This document shows, one piece after another, positions 12,029 through 14,871 of a stretch of DNA of 14,871 bases. This DNA is from JBAYJS01 sp041664985 (lineage in GTDB: Bacteria; Patescibacteriota; Patescibacteriia; Buchananbacterales; UBA6539), in the NCBI GenBank assembly GCA_041664985.1, contig JBAYJS010000025.1, positions 1 through 14,871 of the forward strand. The letters run 5' to 3'. Made by a program: the position numbers and the translations under genes. Position 1 is the stretch's first letter. Each line of letters begins with the position of its first letter. Under the pieces are notes generated by a model. That model was not told where the DNA came from. It worked only from the letters and a program-made list of their open reading frames with translations, and did not search any database.

Positions 12029-13192
12029 ATGATGACAAATGAAGACCTGTTTAAGAGATGCCACAGAAATCTAGGCTTATGCCATTTTCGAGTTGCAGGC
12101 TTAACGATTACCGTTAAAGTTCTGCCTTGCTGGTGGCTGCCTGGCGGAACGGTAAAACTACTGTCTAACAATAAATTGGATTTGCAATGTCTAATTGCGG
12201 ATGCAATCATGACCCTGGCCGGCCGCGATATAGCAGATGAGGCAAAGTGGGTCGGCGACAAAGTGATTTTTGGCCAAACGATGAGGGACAAGATAAGTGT
12301 TATCTCCAACAAACCTGACTTTTTCAAGGTAAACTCCTGGGATCCGGAAACACTGGAACTGGTGATAACACCAACGGAAAAAGCACTGGGGCTACGTGGA
12401 GACAGCAAGGATGTATTTGATCCTATTTTTGTCATCGGCTGCAACAACAGCGGCAACTCAATTCTGGCCAAAGCCCTGACCAGTCATCCTGACCTCTGCG
12501 GTTTACCAGACCTGGAATCGCCTGACGATTACGGCCAATATCACCATCTGGAAATGCAGGATCTCCCAGGCATGCCAAAAAAGCTGACTCATTTTCTGGG
12601 CAAGCAGACCGCCAGGCTGTGGGCGTCAAATCAGTTCCAGGGAGCGTTAATCGTGACCGAAAACGATTTCACTCCTTTGATCGCCCGACAAACCAGAACC
12701 ACACTTGGCCAGTATGTACAAGAGGAGCAGCGCTTGGTCCTCACAAGCCCCGCTAACTTACTGCGGGTCAGATTACTGCTGGCGATTTTTCCGGACGCCA
12801 GATTTGTTGCCACAGTTCGCAATCCATTTCCGGTGGTTGAAGGCACTATTCGCAAGCGTCTGCGCGATCCCCAAAGGCCTTGGATTTCGGGCATGACCAC
12901 CACGGTTCAAGAGGCAGCTGAACAATGGGAAAATGCCAACGTCCTATTGCTACAACTGCAGAAATTCTTGAGTAGACGTCTGCTCATTGTTCATTATGAA
13001 GACTTGGTGGCAAAGCCAAAAGTCACACTCAATCGAGTCTGGGCTTTTCTGGGGCTGAGCGGCAAAGGGATAAAAATTCCCCACTTCAAACCAAACCTGA
13101 ACCAAATCCAAGCCCAGCACTTAACCCAAGCAGATTGTAAACTGGTACAGCAGATCTGCTGGCCGATGATGAACTATTTCGGTTATCACTGA
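12029..13192 (+). CDS. Sulfotransferase-family protein with an unknown N-terminal region
   Basis: The protein has 387 residues. GAGGT (12019-12023) lies five bases before the ATG at 12029; the next ATG (12032) is equally possible. Residues about 131-345 follow the PAPS-dependent sulfotransferase pattern: DPIFVIGCNNSGNSILAKAL (131-150) in place of the 5'-phosphosulfate-binding loop, SPANLLRVRLLLAIFPDARFVATVRNP (240-266, shown in parts by SPANLL and FPDARFV) with Arg264 at the 3'-phosphate site, and a YEDL segment (323-326) before the final helices. The loop lacks the usual basic residue before SG, and the Ser after RNP is not conserved, so activity is not certain. The N-terminal 130 residues, with several Cys and Trp, are unlike the family. 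It follows the radical SAM gene by 42 bases and ends in a shared terminator, so it may act on the same product. Confidence 0.78.
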   Translation: MMTNEDLFKRCHRNLGLCHFRVAGLTITVKVLPCWWLPGGTVKLLSNNKLDLQCLIADAIMTLAGRDIADEAKWVGDKVIFGQTMRDKISVISNKPDFFKVNSWDPETLELVITPTEKALGLRGDSKDVFDPIFVIGCNNSGNSILAKALTSHPDLCGLPDLESPDDYGQYHHLEMQDLPGMPKKLTHFLGKQTARLWASNQFQGALIVTENDFTPLIARQTRTTLGQYVQEEQRLVLTSPANLLRVRLLLAIFPDARFVATVRNPFPVVEGTIRKRLRDPQRPWISGMTTTVQEAAEQWENANVLLLQLQKFLSRRLLIVHYEDLVAKPKVTLNRVWAFLGLSGKGIKIPHFKPNLNQIQAQHLTQADCKLVQQICWPMMNYFGYH

Positions 13193-13224
13193 GCAATTCG
13201 GCGAATAATGGCTGAAGAATAGTC

Positions 13225-13260
13225 GGAGCTGAGACAATTGTCTTAGCTTCTTTTTTTATT
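13225..13260 (+). terminator. Terminator of the radical SAM/sulfotransferase operon
   Basis: GGAGCTGAGAC (13225-13235) pairs with GTCTTAGCTTC (13240-13250) as 11 bp with two G-T pairs and an AATT loop, followed by a run of T. It lies 32 bases after the sulfotransferase stop. Confidence 0.85.
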
Positions 13261-13300
13261 TACCCAAACAGAAATCTCTAAACTTCTAATGGAGTATACC

Positions 13301-13326
13301 AAAAGCCGAGACATTCCTGCCCCGGC
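13301..13326 (-). terminator. Possible terminator of groEL
   Basis: On the minus strand GCCGGGG pairs with TCTCGGC (two G-T pairs) over an 8-base loop, followed by TTTT. It is about 47 bases after the groEL stop. The short T run makes it moderate. Confidence 0.45.
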
Positions 13327-13372
13327 CCTTATCTTGTTCGGATATTCGTAATAATTCGTATTTTGTAATTTT

Positions 13373-14871
13373 TTACATCATGCCCATTCCGCCCATGCCC
13401 GGCATACCCCCGTGATTATGATCATCTTCTTTTTGCGGTATATCGGTAATAACGGTTTCCATGGTAATCAAAGTTGAAGCGATTGAAACGGCATTTTCCA
13501 AAGCCGTCCGAGTGACTTTCATCGGATCAACAATTCCGGATTTAAGCATATCAACTTTTTTGCCGGTATTGAAATCATAACCGGAATTGGCGTCTTTGAT
13601 ATCTTTAATTTCATTTAAAATCAAAGAAATATCTTTAATCCCGGCATTGGCGGCAATTTGACGCAACGGCGCAGATAACGATTGCTGAATAATTTTAGCC
13701 CCGATTTTTTCGTCATCGCTTAATTCAATCCCCTGCTCTTTAAGTAAATCATTTAAAGCATTGGCAATTTTTACTAAAGCCGCACCACCGCCAGGCACCA
13801 CACCTTCTTCGACGGCCGCTTTGGTTGCGTTTAAAGCGTCTTCAATTTTGAATTTCTTTTCTTTCATTTCCGTTTCGGTTGCCGCACCAACTTTAATCAC
13901 ACCCACGCCACCGGAAAGTTTGGCCAACCGTTCGTGTAATTTTTCTTTATCAAACTGGGAATCAGACATTTCATATTCTTTTTTAATCTGGGCAACTCGA
14001 TCGGCAATTTTTTTCTTGTCGCCTTTGCCATCAATAACGGTAGTGTATTCTTTGGTTGAAACCACTTTGCGGGCTTGGCCCAAATGGTCAATGTCGGCTT
14101 TTTCCAATTTTAAACCAACGTCTTCAGAAATTACCGTACCGCCGGTCAAAACCGCGATATCGGCAAGCATTTCTTTTCTGCGATCGCCAAAGCCGGGGGC
14201 TTTAACGCCCAAAACATTGAAAGTGCCGCGTAATTTATTAACGACAAAAGTCGCTAAAGCTTCGCCTTCAATTTCATCAGCGATAATGACCAATTCTTTT
14301 TTGCCGCTTTGAGCGATTTTTTCCAGTAAGGGCAAAATATCATGAATGGCTGAAATTTTTTGATCGGTAATTAAAATATGAGGTTCTTCAAAATCCGCTT
14401 CCATGCGTTCGGCGTTTGTCACCATATAGTGAGAAACATAACCTTTGTCAAAGCGCATGCCAGAAACCACTTCTTTTTGTAAACCAAAAGTTTGACTTTC
14501 TTCAACGGTAACCACACCGTCTTTGCCGACTTCTGCCATAATATCGGCAATCATTTCGCCAACCTGTAAATCCAAAGAAGAAATAGTGGCAACTTGAGCG
14601 ACTTCTTTTTTGTCTTTAATTGGCATGGTAATTTTTTTCAAACCTTCGATGGCGGCATTAACGGTTTTTTGCATACCGCTTTTTAAAGCTAACGGATCAG
14701 TGCCGGCAGCAACATTTTTCAAACCTTCTTCAATAAAAGCTTGGGCCAAAACCGTGGCCGTGGTGGTACCGTCACCGGCAACGTCATTGGTTTTTTCCGC
14801 CACTTCTTTAATCAAAGAAGCACCAACATTTTCAAATTTATCTTCCAATTCGATTTCTTTGGCAATGGTAA
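13373..14871 (-). CDS. groL: Chaperonin GroEL, partial (N terminus outside window)
   Basis: The frame is open from the right edge, with about 498 residues visible, and it begins within TIAKEIELEDKFENVG, so roughly the first 50 residues are missing. GroEL forms the double-ring ATP-driven folding chamber that works with GroES. Diagnostic parts are DVAGDGTTTATVLAQA (ATP site, including the catalytic Asp of the GDGTTT segment), SGMRFDKGYVSHYM and AGFGDRRKEMLADI-like apical segments, LSGGVGVIKVGAATE, and EEGVVPGGGAAL. The C terminus is the usual flexible Gly-Met tail, here preceded by DDHNHGG. Domain order is complete within what is visible. The internal TTG at 14846-14848 is not a start. It is convergent with the sulfotransferase operon. 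Whether groES precedes it is outside the window. Confidence 0.97.
   Translation of the reverse strand, partial: TIAKEIELEDKFENVGASLIKEVAEKTNDVAGDGTTTATVLAQAFIEEGLKNVAAGTDPLALKSGMQKTVNAAIEGLKKITMPIKDKKEVAQVATISSLDLQVGEMIADIMAEVGKDGVVTVEESQTFGLQKEVVSGMRFDKGYVSHYMVTNAERMEADFEEPHILITDQKISAIHDILPLLEKIAQSGKKELVIIADEIEGEALATFVVNKLRGTFNVLGVKAPGFGDRRKEMLADIAVLTGGTVISEDVGLKLEKADIDHLGQARKVVSTKEYTTVIDGKGDKKKIADRVAQIKKEYEMSDSQFDKEKLHERLAKLSGGVGVIKVGAATETEMKEKKFKIEDALNATKAAVEEGVVPGGGAALVKIANALNDLLKEQGIELSDDEKIGAKIIQQSLSAPLRQIAANAGIKDISLILNEIKDIKDANSGYDFNTGKKVDMLKSGIVDPMKVTRTALENAVSIASTLITMETVITDIPQKEDDHNHGGMPGMGGMGMM

Noticed and set aside
13761..14312. Plus-strand open frame of 183 codons opposite groEL
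   Set aside because: Antisense shadow of GroEL, with Ser/Pro-rich low-information sequence.

Overview
The window most likely comes from a Candidate Phyla Radiation (Patescibacteria) genome. The evidence is a short, compact gene set with very AT-rich housekeeping genes: prolipoprotein diacylglyceryl transferase (lgt), PEP synthase (ppsA), pyruvate kinase (pyk) and chaperonin GroEL. Two further genes, a VirB2/TrbC-type pilin subunit and an archaeal-style TrmB regulator, are typical of these lineages. TGA is used as a normal stop. No rRNA, tRNA, CRISPR array or transposase is visible. The phylum call is inference and I cannot go to class level.

Layout. Positions 1-3036 (minus strand) hold an accessory membrane block: a four-TM SPFH/band-7 protein with its own promoter and terminator, then a second transcript encoding a single-TM protein with a coiled-coil region and an acidic, probably disordered protein that runs off the left edge. 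Positions 3269-4527 (minus) hold lgt and the pilin gene. The pilin has its own consensus promoter, placed across the lgt stop codon. Positions 4528-5016 hold one small high-GC transcription unit whose reading frame is uncertain. Positions 5017-9399 (minus) hold ppsA, pyk and a DUF4870 membrane protein, with a tandem/inverted repeat between the last two. Positions 9469-9750 (plus) hold a tiny cysteine-rich protein with promoter and terminator. A TrmB-like regulator (minus, 9760-10536) is divergent from a plus-strand operon (10694-13192) encoding a B12-binding-type radical SAM protein with an unusual cysteine motif and a sulfotransferase. groEL (minus, 13373 to the right edge) is cut at its N terminus.

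How they work together. Pyk and PpsA run the pyruvate/PEP step in opposite directions and sit next to each other. The radical SAM and sulfotransferase genes share a promoter and terminator and probably act in one modification pathway with an unknown substrate; TrmB may control them. The SPFH cluster looks like a small membrane complex of unknown function.

Two gene styles are interleaved. Every GC-richer, accessory-looking gene has a clear Shine-Dalgarno sequence. Every AT-rich gene lacks one and some appear leaderless. Three of the longer leaders in the first class contain boxA-like motifs at nearly the same distance (39-43 nt) from their -10 boxes, which is the most unusual signal in the window.
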